Positions 39,528 through 48,282 of a stretch of DNA of 64,000 bases are shown one piece after another. The stretch lies in the IMG/VR virus record IMGVR_UViG_3300035670_000191, positions 1 through 64,000 of that record, one strand, 5' to 3'. The notes under the pieces are model-generated. The model was given only the letters and a program-made list of their open reading frames with translations. It searched no databases and was not told where the DNA came from. Source of the DNA: a virus. Each line of letters opens with the position of its first letter. The stretch's first letter is position 1. A program made the translations under genes and the position numbers.

Positions 39528-40730
39528 CTACTTAACCTTCCAAGTCACGAAGCCATTGATGTTCAAATTCCCCATCACAAACGAGGAATGGAACTCCCAT
39601 TCTTCTTGGCCGGTTTTAGGATTCATCCAGTAGTTCATCCAACGGGGCATAGCCATCCAGTTTGCTTTCGGGTGCATTATACGTCCGTGGATTTTTACAA
39701 AACCACTAGACGGAATAACATTCACCCAGCCTTCTCCGATATAACGCTTACGTTCACCGGTGTTGCGGTCATGGTAAACTGCCTTATAAGTATAGATAGG
39801 CAGAATCCGACCATTACCAAAGTTAATGGTACGTTGGAAGTGCAGACTATCAACAGTGTCCAGACGCGGCAAAATGTCACGCTGAATCTGCAACAGAGTC
39901 AGGGTTTCAGTGTTTGCCGCTTCTTTGAAATGCGTCTCAATGTCAAAGTTAAACATCTCATACGCATCTTGCGACATGTGAATAGCAGTTGCTCTGTCCC
40001 ATTCATCAGCCGTCTGCACCATTTTCAACACATCCTTGTACGGGGTAGCGGTGCCAGCAGTAATGTTGGTTTTGTTCCAAGTCTTCTCACCAGCAGTATA
40101 CGGTGCAGACGTGGGAACAACCGGAAGTACTACTTGGGCAGAGTTCCACGGAGCCGTGACCGGATTGGTCGTCAGATTGACAGACGGAATAAGGTCTTGG
40201 GCAAAGACAGCAGCAGTAGTACCAACAGTGCGACCGAAGTCATATACATACAGCGGGTACTTCTCGGAGACCGCCCCATACCCGCCGTACAGCATAATTT
40301 CAGCAGCAACTTTCTCAAACAGATTTTCGAACCTCTGCTCTACCTGTGCTGCTTTCAGATTCCACCGCAGGGCTTTGTTAGCCAAGATATTAGGCTGACC
40401 AAACTGCTCACCCAACTGGCGAGAGTTTAACTCCTCAAAGCCGTCGGATACGAATCCTTCTTTGGCGTATGAGAAACTCAGTTCCTTATGGCCAAAAGTC
40501 GGCAACATTACCGGATCAACGTCTGCATTCGGAAGTGCAAACATACCCATGACATTCCGGGTTGCAAACTGTTGGTCAAAGTTTACGGTCTCGCGGTCAG
40601 TCGTTGACGGGGCCGGATAAAAAGATTGCAGCCAATTCGGGCGTTTGGGTTGCCCATCATTAAGAGCCTTCAGCACCCCGGACAGAATCTTCTGCGAAGT
40701 ATACGGGTCAGCAAAAATCATCTCACTCAT
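39528..40730 (-). CDS. major capsid protein (gpE-like)
   Basis: The 400-residue product follows the lambda gpE family (HK97 fold): TVNFDQQFATRNVMGMF, LPTFGHKELSFSYAKEGF near residue 70, EELNSRQLGEQFGQPN and HMSQDAYEMFNFDIETHF in the second half. It is longer than lambda gpE (341). It forms the icosahedral shell after scaffold removal by the gpC-type protease. Gene order portal, protease, gpD, gpE matches lambda. The start at 40730 has AACAATG context with weak AGG upstream. Confidence 0.88.
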   Translation of the reverse strand: MSEMIFADPYTSQKILSGVLKALNDGQPKRPNWLQSFYPAPSTTDRETVNFDQQFATRNVMGMFALPNADVDPVMLPTFGHKELSFSYAKEGFVSDGFEELNSRQLGEQFGQPNILANKALRWNLKAAQVEQRFENLFEKVAAEIMLYGGYGAVSEKYPLYVYDFGRTVGTTAAVFAQDLIPSVNLTTNPVTAPWNSAQVVLPVVPTSAPYTAGEKTWNKTNITAGTATPYKDVLKMVQTADEWDRATAIHMSQDAYEMFNFDIETHFKEAANTETLTLLQIQRDILPRLDTVDSLHFQRTINFGNGRILPIYTYKAVYHDRNTGERKRYIGEGWVNVIPSSGFVKIHGRIMHPKANWMAMPRWMNYWMNPKTGQEEWEFHSSFVMGNLNINGFVTWKVK

Positions 40731-40740
40731 TGTTAAATCC

Positions 40741-41211
40741 TCAGTACATTTCGCCAGGTTTCAGGATGCCCAACTGTTCAAAGTGGGTGTTTTCGACAAA
40801 CTTACGTTTCAGCAAGTCAGTGTTGGCTCCGGTGTCGTAAGCAGTACAAGCCACTTCGGTACCGTCGGCTTTAACAATCTTGTCCGTAGCAACATCCACC
40901 TTCCAAACAAGTGCCGAGGCATAGAACGACGCATGAGTATAAACTGTTGCGTCCACATCAGCAGCCGAAGCATCAACATCCATCAACAGCACACCGGTGA
41001 TTTCTTGTCGGGGTGCCGTGGGGTCGGTTTCTACTCCGGGGTGTGCGATTGCTTTACCGGTAGCATCACTTGCCACAAACGAATGCTTCTTCAGCACTTG
41101 GCCCGACTTGACCGTTACGGTCTTAGTATAAGTTGGGATTGCGCGAAAGAACGTGCCCTGATAGTTTGCTTTGTCGGCATAAGCCCGAAACCCGCCATTA
41201 TAGTCTGCCAT
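40741..41211 (-). CDS. capsid decoration protein (gpD-like)
   Basis: The true start is probably ATG 41211 (MADYNGGFRAYADKANY), which has TTGGAGG upstream, giving 156 residues. The sequence VTVKSGQVLKKHSFVASDATGKAIAHPG and ITGVLLMDVDASAADVDATVYTHA matches lambda-type HDPD decoration proteins, which bind the three-fold axes of the expanded capsid. Longer than lambda gpD (110). Confidence 0.85.
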   Translation of the reverse strand: MADYNGGFRAYADKANYQGTFFRAIPTYTKTVTVKSGQVLKKHSFVASDATGKAIAHPGVETDPTAPRQEITGVLLMDVDASAADVDATVYTHASFYASALVWKVDVATDKIVKADGTEVACTAYDTGANTDLLKRKFVENTHFEQLGILKPGEMY

Positions 41212-41232
41212 TGTAACCTCCAACGGTCAAAG

Positions 41233-41613
41233 TTATTGGGTCAGGGATGCGAGTGCCGCATTGCCCTGCATAATAGATTCAAACGGACTCATGGCTTTTG
41301 CAGGCGCACTGTCCATACGTTCCGAAGCCGTAGGCTGTACAGCAGAAGCAACAGGCGTCGGATTCGACATTTGCATAACTTCTTTGACAGTTTCAAACAT
41401 GGCAACAACAGCCGATGCGTCCGTTCCGGCACTAATTTGTTTCATGGCAATGTCAGCAGACATACCAAAGACTTTTGCCGATTCCAGAATTTCATTGCAC
41501 CGGTTACGTTCAGCCGCTACTGCTTTTGCAACAGCCCCACTTGCTTCAAGTTTAACTTTTTCAAGGTCACTTGCCAGCAGTGCATTCTTTTCGATTGCTT
41601 CTTCAAGCGTCAT
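41233..41613 (-). CDS. internal-start scaffold protein (Nu3-like)
   Basis: In the frame of the protease gene, ATG 41613 is preceded by AAAAAGGTG about seven bases upstream, as good as many start sites in this genome. The product would be a helical protein starting MTLEEAIEKN, like the lambda Nu3 scaffold encoded within gene C. It is predicted from the sequence and from the lambda precedent. Confidence 0.6.
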   Translation of the reverse strand: MTLEEAIEKNALLASDLEKVKLEASGAVAKAVAAERNRCNEILESAKVFGMSADIAMKQISAGTDASAVVAMFETVKEVMQMSNPTPVASAVQPTASERMDSAPAKAMSPFESIMQGNAALASLTQ

Positions 41614-42513
41614 AATTACACCTTTTTCAGACATACTGTATATGGAGGATGGAATGTGGAAAGAGTTAGTGTAGGGATACCCTTCCACAACTCCGGTTTT
41701 AATTATTTCTTCCAGGGTTATATCGTAAGAGTCTATTACTTTGTCGATTAACCCGAGGGATAATGCTTCTGTGCCTAGAACCGTTTGACCATTCAGCGTG
41801 TTGATTGTTTCTTCTGACAGGCTTTCTCGTTGTTTCGTCAACAACCCGATCATAAGACTGTCAATTTCCATGACTCTGTCAAAAACTGACAACTCCAACT
41901 TACTCGTAAGGGGTTCGTGAGGGTTGCCGAGAGCCTTGTCTTCCCGGCTCCTGATAACTTTCCAATCGTAGCCGTCCATCTTATCCTTAGCTACTTGTGA
42001 AAAGAGTGCTGACAACACCCCAATAGAACCAATCTCTGATGAGTTTGTGGCAATAATATACTGGGTTGCGGATGCCAAAACATAGCCAGCCGAACAACAT
42101 GGCCCGTCAACAAGAGCCAGGGTCTTAACCCCATATTGCTTTGGCAACGACGTTATGAACTCGGCCAACCCAAAACATCCATTAACCTCTCCTCCATAAG
42201 TTGCCATTGAGAACACGAGGGTTGTTGCTCGTGCTTCAATCATATTCTTGACAGAATTTGCAATCCCTTCATACGATGTATATCCGCTGTCCCCTGCTCC
42301 GGCTTTTGCCACAAGACTTCCATGTACTTTCACAACCCCTACGTTGTTTCGCACATACGAAGATGACCCGGCGGTGTCCGCAGAGTCAAAGAACTTTGAG
42401 GGTTTCTCCCCTGCAAGAAGTTTCAACGTGACATTGCTTGTTATGATGTCAAGTTTACTTTCTGCAATGAGAAGCGGTGTGTTATACAGCCGACTTAGGA
42501 TACGTTCATACAT
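41233..42513 (-). CDS. prohead protease (S49/ClpP type, gpC-like) with fused scaffold domain
   Basis: Residues 1 to about 290 are the lambda gpC/S49 serine protease: VGVVKVHGSLVAKAG, TLVFSMATYGGEVNGC and the active-site DGPCCSAGYVLAS, with a second catalytic region (DWKVIRSREDKALG). The C-terminal about 126 residues (MTLEEAIEKNALLASDLEKVKLE onwards) are helical, like the lambda Nu3 scaffold that is produced from an internal start. ATG 41613 (MTLEEAIEK) has AAAAAGGTG upstream, so an internal scaffold product of about 126 residues is likely. Leftward late operon between portal and gpD. Confidence 0.87.
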   Translation of the reverse strand: MYERILSRLYNTPLLIAESKLDIITSNVTLKLLAGEKPSKFFDSADTAGSSSYVRNNVGVVKVHGSLVAKAGAGDSGYTSYEGIANSVKNMIEARATTLVFSMATYGGEVNGCFGLAEFITSLPKQYGVKTLALVDGPCCSAGYVLASATQYIIATNSSEIGSIGVLSALFSQVAKDKMDGYDWKVIRSREDKALGNPHEPLTSKLELSVFDRVMEIDSLMIGLLTKQRESLSEETINTLNGQTVLGTEALSLGLIDKVIDSYDITLEEIIKTGVVEGYPYTNSFHIPSSIYSMSEKGVIMTLEEAIEKNALLASDLEKVKLEASGAVAKAVAAERNRCNEILESAKVFGMSADIAMKQISAGTDASAVVAMFETVKEVMQMSNPTPVASAVQPTASERMDSAPAKAMSPFESIMQGNAALASLTQ

Positions 42514-42575
42514 GGTAGTGGTCAGGCAGAAGGCTCATGCTCAGATTGTCTCACAAAGGTTTGGATTTTGTCAAG

Positions 42576-44042
42576 TCAAAGTGACGTTGATTTTGCATTT
42601 GCCTCAACATTTGTAGCCTGGTTGGTGGATTGGGGCATTGCAGCAAAGTCAATCCCAAACTGTTTCAGTTCCTCCCGCCTGCGACAATCTTCAACAATTT
42701 CTTCAAAAGTGGTGTGTCTTTCCTGAAGTTTGCTTTCCAGGGTTGCCATACCATACTGGATTTCGAGAAGGTCGGCTTGTGCATCCTTCAATTCATCTAC
42801 GCCGTATTGACGCGGCATCTGATACGTCGGTTCCGCAGAGCCAACATTCTTATACCGGCTTGCGAGGGCTTTGAAATACTTTGTCAGCGGGGCAAGTCCC
42901 ATTGCAATAGTTTGGGTTTGGTGAACATGCTCCATCCGAACCCTAAGTTCTATTGTGATTGCCCGCAGCGTTGAGAAGTCAATGCCGGACGTATCTCCGG
43001 TGAGTTGGTGGTAGGGAACTTTGACTGCATTGGCAATTCGACGTAGTTCTGTTTCGCAGAGTTTGACAAAGTTGGCTCCAATGTCAGCCCCTTGATGAAA
43101 CACTATATCTTCGTTCTTGTTTAGATACTGGACGTTTGTTCCTTGAGACTTGAACACAAGTTTATCCTTCTCCTCTTTGTCCTTGACATACGTCGGCACA
43201 CCTACAGGAACAGGGTTGAGGGGATTGGTGTTTTTGACAATCCAGCTTATAGCTTGGGATGCTTTCTGCCTTGCAACAGTGGCATCCATAAGTTCATCCA
43301 ACTCGTAGAGGGGGATTAAGACCGAAGCCAGGAACGGAATGCCTATGAATTGTGCTGGAATGTCACGTTGGAATATGTGTAGGATTTCGTCCGCAGGGAT
43401 TTCAGTAACACTCATGCCCACAAGCGGGGGACTCCCCACTTTGTACCACATATCTTCGTATATGTTGTCCCGGAAGAAGTAAGACACTGGCCGCTTGTCC
43501 ACAAAACCAATCCCATGTCTAATCATTTGGGGCTTGGTCGGAGTGTCGCCAAAATACCCCAAGTGGTGAAGTTCTGAGCGAATTGGCTCAAGTTTCAGCG
43601 GAACAGTAGAGGGGTTCCCTTTTCGGCGTATGTGCAAACGGGTAAAAGCATTACCTGTGGAGAATATGGACGAATGCCATAAGTTCTGCACATTTTCAAG
43701 TGTCCCGATACCATCCAGACAAGGGTTTGCGGCGAACTCGTCCCACATATCCTGCATCCTAAGATGATTCCTGCCTTTCGCATCCTTCCAAACAACTTTG
43801 ACTGCCCCCAGATTCGTGACGTATTTGTCAAGGGCCGTTCGAGCATAGCCATTGTTGCGAATAGCATGGGCGGATCGCATTTGCAGCAGCAACAACTCCC
43901 GTGATGCAATTTGGTCAGGCGAACCATTGACAAGATTGTTTCTATCCTCTCGATAGCGTTTGGCCGCACCCTCAAAAGCCGGGGAACTCAATTCACCATA
44001 CAAGAAGCTATACGGAGTAACGGGAGTTGATTCTGTTGTCAT
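42576..44042 (-). CDS. portal protein (gpB-like)
   Basis: The 488-residue product matches the lambda portal family: YREDRNNLVNGSPDQIASRELLLLQ near the start, GNAFTRLHIRRKGNPSTVP, QRDIPAQFIGIPFLASVLIP, QASQAISWIVKNTNP and FSTLRAITIELRVRMEHVHQTQ. It forms the dodecameric ring at the head vertex through which DNA is packaged. Order with gpW and terminase upstream and gpC downstream matches lambda. Confidence 0.88.
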   Translation of the reverse strand: MTTESTPVTPYSFLYGELSSPAFEGAAKRYREDRNNLVNGSPDQIASRELLLLQMRSAHAIRNNGYARTALDKYVTNLGAVKVVWKDAKGRNHLRMQDMWDEFAANPCLDGIGTLENVQNLWHSSIFSTGNAFTRLHIRRKGNPSTVPLKLEPIRSELHHLGYFGDTPTKPQMIRHGIGFVDKRPVSYFFRDNIYEDMWYKVGSPPLVGMSVTEIPADEILHIFQRDIPAQFIGIPFLASVLIPLYELDELMDATVARQKASQAISWIVKNTNPLNPVPVGVPTYVKDKEEKDKLVFKSQGTNVQYLNKNEDIVFHQGADIGANFVKLCETELRRIANAVKVPYHQLTGDTSGIDFSTLRAITIELRVRMEHVHQTQTIAMGLAPLTKYFKALASRYKNVGSAEPTYQMPRQYGVDELKDAQADLLEIQYGMATLESKLQERHTTFEEIVEDCRRREELKQFGIDFAAMPQSTNQATNVEANAKSTSL

Positions 44043-44060
44043 GTGTATATCCTGTGAATG

Positions 44061-44336
44061 TCACGAACCCAACTTACCAACAACAAGTGGCACAGACGCC
44101 CCATGTCTGTAGACCGGTGTTGATAGTTCGATGCTTTGTATCTGTTGGAGAATCTCGTCCCGGTGTTGTTTGAGCGCGACAAGTGTCACTTCCCCATATC
44201 TGTAGCGACGTGAGAAACTACCATTCCCAACAACCAATTCGAGAATCTGTTTCCCGGCTATAAGATTGCTGATGGCCGTGTTGACCGTCGTTAACTGGGT
44301 TTGCAGTTCGGCGAGTGTAAGTGTCCCGGTTGACAT
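44061..44336 (-). CDS. gpW-like head-tail joining protein
   Basis: A 91-residue product with a two-helix plus beta hairpin pattern: LTLAELQTQLTTVNTAISNLIAGKQ, then RRYRYGEVTLVALKQHRDEILQQI, matching lambda gpW (68 residues), which completes the head before tail addition. It lies between terminase and portal exactly as in lambda. Confidence 0.82.
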   Translation of the reverse strand: MSTGTLTLAELQTQLTTVNTAISNLIAGKQILELVVGNGSFSRRYRYGEVTLVALKQHRDEILQQIQSIELSTPVYRHGASVPLVVGKLGS

Positions 44337-44344
44337 ATTGGCCT

Positions 44345-46366
44345 CTATGAGTAGTAATAGCGTTCTAGACTTTCCCAGTGTTCATTTGTATAGTGCCGGA
44401 TACCAGCAGCAAAACTCGCGTGCAATGCCAGTTTCTCACAGTCCATTGCCTCCTTACGTTTGCCAGGTATAAGTTTGTAGACTTCACGTACGTTTCCGTA
44501 ACGGTCTTCATCAAAGATTTTACGACACGACGTACATTGTTCTTCATACTGTCCATAGGATTGGTAGTTAAACCAATGGATGTCAGTCTTATAGTCGTTG
44601 GGTCTTTCTCTTGCCAACTTTGACAAGTAGATACGTCGCAAAACTTCACTTTGGGCTTTATGTGCCCCTACTTGGTAAACGGCAATACCAATACGTTCAT
44701 ACAGGGTCTTTCTGACTTGTGATGTTGAACCTATGTCGAGTCCTGCCGGTTCCTTGTATATGTCGTCGTCTGAAAAGCGAAGTTCACGAACACCACGTGC
44801 AGCCATAACACCCTGGTTATGTCTCTGCATCTCACAAATCCAACGATATGTTACTTCTGTTGCATACGCTGTATCTACGCTAACATACGAAGGATAGATT
44901 GTTTTGCCCGAAGCATGTGGTATTGCCCCAGTAACAACTTCACGCTCAAGTTCGGCCCAAACGTCCGAATCCGGATTCAACACATCGCCAAAGATTTCTT
45001 TCCATGTTATGAGCCAAGAATTACCGTTCCGGCCCCATCCCCTCTTAACAATAGCAAACCTGTTGTCCTGAACATCCACACCGACAGTAACAACAAGGGC
45101 TTCCATTGGACAAACATGCTCAGGATAGTTTAAGCGCAACCCTCGCATCTCCTCAGCTTCCATCATAACTTGGCCAGAAGCATAAGGCTCCCCGCGCTTG
45201 TTATTCATGTAAGACTTCATCAGAAGTTCCTTTCCAACCGCAAGTTCCTTTTTGGCTACGATTTCGGCCTTTGCCAATTCTACGAAGTTTGAGCCGTCGA
45301 ATGGGCTTAACATCTCCGAAAACGAGAACCCAAAAACTTCAGTTATCTGGGGTTTTAGCGGATGCCAGCCCTTCGAAAAGTTACCCGTGTGGTCGGTGAA
45401 ACCATGGGCCTTACCTGCAACAATGTTAGCATTCTTCTGGTCAAATGTCCACTCGACCGAGCAATGCGGACAAATGAACTTGGTGGTTGCCGGGTCATAC
45501 TTACCATATACTGTGTCAATGAACCGGGCCGGATACTCGTCATAACGTAAGTTTTCAAAACTTGACCCATCCATCGGCACAAGTTCATGGCAGGCATGGC
45601 ACTCTGCCTTGAACACAAGATAGTTGCTTTCGCGGATTGCCTTCTCAACCCGACTTAGGTCTTTGAACGTCGGTGTGCCCCCAAAGATAAACTTTCGGCG
45701 TGTCAATGGCACGAGTTTCTGACGTTCCTTAAGGTTGGCAAACGTGTCACCCTGTCCTGCTACTTCGTCCGGGGCATCGTCTGGTTCTTCAATCTCAATA
45801 TATTCAAGGTTGACAGACTTTTGGTTAACAATAGACCCTAGTGTTGCAAAGCGCAAATGTCCACCGGGGAAGTCATAGTCAAATATACTTTTGCGATTCT
45901 CTGCAATCCCAAAGTTCACCAAGCCATCCAGCACAGGACAGTTTTTCAGAAACTCTACCCACTTCTCCTTTGCAAATATCTTGGCAGCTGTACCTGTGGC
46001 AAACCCAACCAGCATTGTTGTTGGGTCAATATGGATGCGCTTTCCTCGGTAGTTGTTAATGGTTTCCGTCCATGCAATTCGGGCAGACTTCATGGCAACA
46101 ATCGTTGGGATGCCAGGGTTGTCGAGACAATCGTAAACATACTCCATGTAGGGCGTCAGGTCTGGGTTAAACCTACCTTCGCCGAACGAAGTCTCCTTTT
46201 TGGTAATAATTCTGTATTTGCGTGACCACTCCATTGTTGAGACATACGGGGCTTTGTGAAACAACCGGAGTAGTTGGCCAATGAAGCCACGCTCAGATAT
46301 GTTTGACAAGTCCCGTGGGATTTCAGGAGTTGGCCCCGGGTTCCCTCCTTCGCTTGCTTCAATCAT
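44345..46366 (-). CDS. terminase large subunit (gpA family)
   Basis: The 673-residue product (lambda gpA 641) has YVSTMEWSRKYRII near the start, the atypical Walker A of the gpA family VAMKSARIAWTETI, an acidic Walker B region (EYIEIEEPDDAPDEVAGQGD), and the nuclease core TVGVDVQDNRFAIVKRGWG with a later DTAYATEVTYRWI. It cuts concatemers and drives ATP-dependent packaging. The start overlaps the stop of the small subunit gene (ATGA). gpA-type terminases usually act at cos sites, so cohesive ends are expected, but I did not find cos. Confidence 0.92.
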   Translation of the reverse strand: MIEASEGGNPGPTPEIPRDLSNISERGFIGQLLRLFHKAPYVSTMEWSRKYRIITKKETSFGEGRFNPDLTPYMEYVYDCLDNPGIPTIVAMKSARIAWTETINNYRGKRIHIDPTTMLVGFATGTAAKIFAKEKWVEFLKNCPVLDGLVNFGIAENRKSIFDYDFPGGHLRFATLGSIVNQKSVNLEYIEIEEPDDAPDEVAGQGDTFANLKERQKLVPLTRRKFIFGGTPTFKDLSRVEKAIRESNYLVFKAECHACHELVPMDGSSFENLRYDEYPARFIDTVYGKYDPATTKFICPHCSVEWTFDQKNANIVAGKAHGFTDHTGNFSKGWHPLKPQITEVFGFSFSEMLSPFDGSNFVELAKAEIVAKKELAVGKELLMKSYMNNKRGEPYASGQVMMEAEEMRGLRLNYPEHVCPMEALVVTVGVDVQDNRFAIVKRGWGRNGNSWLITWKEIFGDVLNPDSDVWAELEREVVTGAIPHASGKTIYPSYVSVDTAYATEVTYRWICEMQRHNQGVMAARGVRELRFSDDDIYKEPAGLDIGSTSQVRKTLYERIGIAVYQVGAHKAQSEVLRRIYLSKLARERPNDYKTDIHWFNYQSYGQYEEQCTSCRKIFDEDRYGNVREVYKLIPGKRKEAMDCEKLALHASFAAGIRHYTNEHWESLERYYYS

Positions 46367-47445
46367 ACTGCCCCCACTGTAAAAGTAGGAACGAAGGGCA
46401 GCGTAGAAGATATTTCGTCTACCGGTGTGTCAAGCACATGCTGAATAAACTTCTTGGAATCTTCGTCTGCTTCTTCCATAATTGTATCGCCAAAATCTGC
46501 AAGATACCGCAAGGCTTCTTCTATTCGGGGGCGGGTAACCGGGAAGTCAAGGCTTAGTCCGACAAGTGTTTGCTTGATGAGCATTAGCAGCGGGGTATAG
46601 AGTTTGTACAATTCAGACTTAACCAAAAGTTCTTTTCGTTGCTCGGCAATGGAAAGCCATGCCTTTGTCTCATTCGCCCTGTCCGTTCTGAGTTTCTGCA
46701 TAATTTGCTTCTTCACCAAAGGGTGCATGGCGTCGTCCAGCACAAACTCCCCATCTTCTCCGTAGGAAACATCTAAGTTCTTACCAGGTCTGTACCTAGC
46801 CTTGTCTCTCGCGTTCAATGGAACCCCATCTCCTCCATCCCGAATCTTTTGTTCCAACGTAGCGATGCGGGCTTCATAAGTTTTGGCTTCAGACAAACGG
46901 GTTGCCTTACTTTCCCGCAAGTTCTCCGCCAGTCTCTCCATTTCCTCAAAGGCTCCTGCGAGTTTTGACTCAAATTCCCTAATGGTTGCATGGGCTTTTG
47001 TCACGGCATTTTCATCTGCGAGCAATGCACGTTCTTTGACTCTGGTGGCTTCAACATCAGCCTCGATAGCCTGCTTCCGGATTTCGGCATCGGTTTTGAT
47101 CCGTAGCTTTTCCTCTTGAAACAACCGTTCTTCTTCAATAGTTTTCAGCCGTGCCAGACGCTCCGTCTCTTCCTTAGCTACTTTTAAGTCTACAGACTTA
47201 ATCATAGATTGCCGATAGGCATACATAGCCTCCCTGTAAGTCATTTCTGTCAGGGGCTTTGTACCGTATCGGCCTTGCTGGAACTCTTGGTACAACCCTG
47301 ATATGTTCTGGCCCCACAAAGCAGCCAACATTGTCGGACTTACTTTATCCTCCATGTCTATGACAAATGTCGTAGGGGGAGTTACTGTATCTTCTGGGGA
47401 ACTTTGAGGGGTTTCAGTGTCTAATATGTTTGTCATGTCTGTCAT
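46363..47445 (-). CDS. probable terminase small subunit (coiled-coil extended)
   Basis: I start at ATG 47445 (MTDMTNILD) with GAGAG upstream, giving 360 residues. The N-terminal part (MEDKVSPTMLAALWGQNISGLYQEFQQGRYGTK) resembles the DNA-binding head of Nu1-type small subunits, followed by a long coiled coil (ETERLARLKTIEEERLFQEEKLRIK). It is longer than lambda Nu1 (181). Position directly upstream of, and coupled to, the large subunit makes it the DNA-recognition subunit. First gene of the leftward late operon. Confidence 0.72.
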   Translation of the reverse strand: MTDMTNILDTETPQSSPEDTVTPPTTFVIDMEDKVSPTMLAALWGQNISGLYQEFQQGRYGTKPLTEMTYREAMYAYRQSMIKSVDLKVAKEETERLARLKTIEEERLFQEEKLRIKTDAEIRKQAIEADVEATRVKERALLADENAVTKAHATIREFESKLAGAFEEMERLAENLRESKATRLSEAKTYEARIATLEQKIRDGGDGVPLNARDKARYRPGKNLDVSYGEDGEFVLDDAMHPLVKKQIMQKLRTDRANETKAWLSIAEQRKELLVKSELYKLYTPLLMLIKQTLVGLSLDFPVTRPRIEEALRYLADFGDTIMEEADEDSKKFIQHVLDTPVDEISSTLPFVPTFTVGAV

Positions 47446-47481
47446 ATTTGTCTCTCGTCTCACCACGTCATAACCTTTGGG

Positions 47482-47510
47482 TTGCCTTGAGCCGACACCC
47501 GTGCTATAAT
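47482..47510 (+). promoter_or_regulatory. sigma70-type promoter for the rightward tail operon
   Basis: TTGCCT (47482) and TATAAT (47505) are 17 bases apart, in the 127-base gap between the divergent terminase and tail operons. The first rightward gene starts about 60 bases after the -10. The counterpart for the leftward operon is not obvious in the same gap. Confidence 0.65.
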
Positions 47511-47572
47511 TCTACACAAGTCTGGCGGTAAATGCAACTGTCTTTGACCCGCAACATCTTTTGGAGTTCCTA

Positions 47573-47842
47573 ATGGAAGCAATATCACCCTGGCAACAAT
47601 TTGGTTTACCCGGCATGGTTATCGGGGCACTGTTCATAACCATTTGGATTATCGGTAAAGGCATAATCCTACGGCTTTTGGAGTTACAACAACAAGAGCG
47701 GGCAGAGTGGCGAGAAGCATTCACGGAAGCGATGGGAGAACACAATGAAGTGTTGCGTGAGTTGTCAAAAGCAGTTGGGGAGTTGAAGCAGACCCAGTGT
47801 CCGAAAGAACCCATTAACTATGTTCACATGAGGCGAGAATGA
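47573..47842 (+). CDS. small membrane protein with coiled coil (89 aa)
   Basis: I start at ATG 47573 (MEAISPWQQFGLPGM) because GGAG lies eight bases upstream; an in-frame TTG 12 bases earlier is unlikely. The N-terminal third has one hydrophobic span (GMVIGALFITIWIIGKGIIL), the rest is an acidic helix (LLELQQQERAEWREAFTEAM). This N-in membrane span plus coiled coil resembles small holin or tail-associated membrane proteins. First gene of the rightward tail operon; overlaps the next start. Confidence 0.6.
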   Translation: MEAISPWQQFGLPGMVIGALFITIWIIGKGIILRLLELQQQERAEWREAFTEAMGEHNEVLRELSKAVGELKQTQCPKEPINYVHMRRE

Positions 47843-48282
47843 AGAAGTTATATTTGAAACTTCAAAGCCCGGTTATTGAACTCAAAGTTCAGTGTCGGGA
47901 TGGCAGTGGTGCGAGTACGTCGTTTGTTGTAGGCTTCAATCGTCACGGAAAAACAGAAGCAGAAAACAGACTTAAAGCCTTCCAGGATATGTTTACTGAG
48001 GCTGTACAGACAGGTTTGCTTGACAAGTTTATCAAAGACGAGATTCTCTATGTTAAAGACATTGAGTTTGATGTCGAGGACACGGAAACTGGGGCTGTTA
48101 CCCATATACTTGTGAAAGATTCCAGGAAGGAAAAGAAGGGGGATGCGTGGGAAGACGCCGACGAGTGTTTGGAACTTCTGAAATCCCTGCTCTTTGACTC
48201 GAATCCTTATGCAACGGCCATATACGGAGCCTATCCAAAAGCCCTTGTTAACGTAGACTTGTCAAACGAATTGGGAAACTAA
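47839..48282 (+). CDS. tail assembly chaperone, short form (gpG-like)
   Basis: The 147-residue product is an acidic alpha/beta protein directly upstream of the tape measure gene, the position of lambda gene G. It coats the tape measure protein before tube assembly. Its 3' end carries the slippery heptamer GGGAAAC, and a second open frame follows in -1, giving the longer product described separately. Confidence 0.78.
   Translation: MKKLYLKLQSPVIELKVQCRDGSGASTSFVVGFNRHGKTEAENRLKAFQDMFTEAVQTGLLDKFIKDEILYVKDIEFDVEDTETGAVTHILVKDSRKEKKGDAWEDADECLELLKSLLFDSNPYATAIYGAYPKALVNVDLSNELGN

Noticed and set aside
39513-41751. Long plus-strand frames opposite the capsid and decoration genes (39513-40430, 40645-41751)
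   Set aside because: They mirror codon usage of the real minus-strand genes, have no ribosome-binding sites and unlikely compositions rich in Cys, His and Arg.
47446-47572. cos site next to the terminase genes
   Set aside because: Expected from the gpA-type terminase, but I could not identify a convincing cos pattern here; the gap clearly holds a promoter only.
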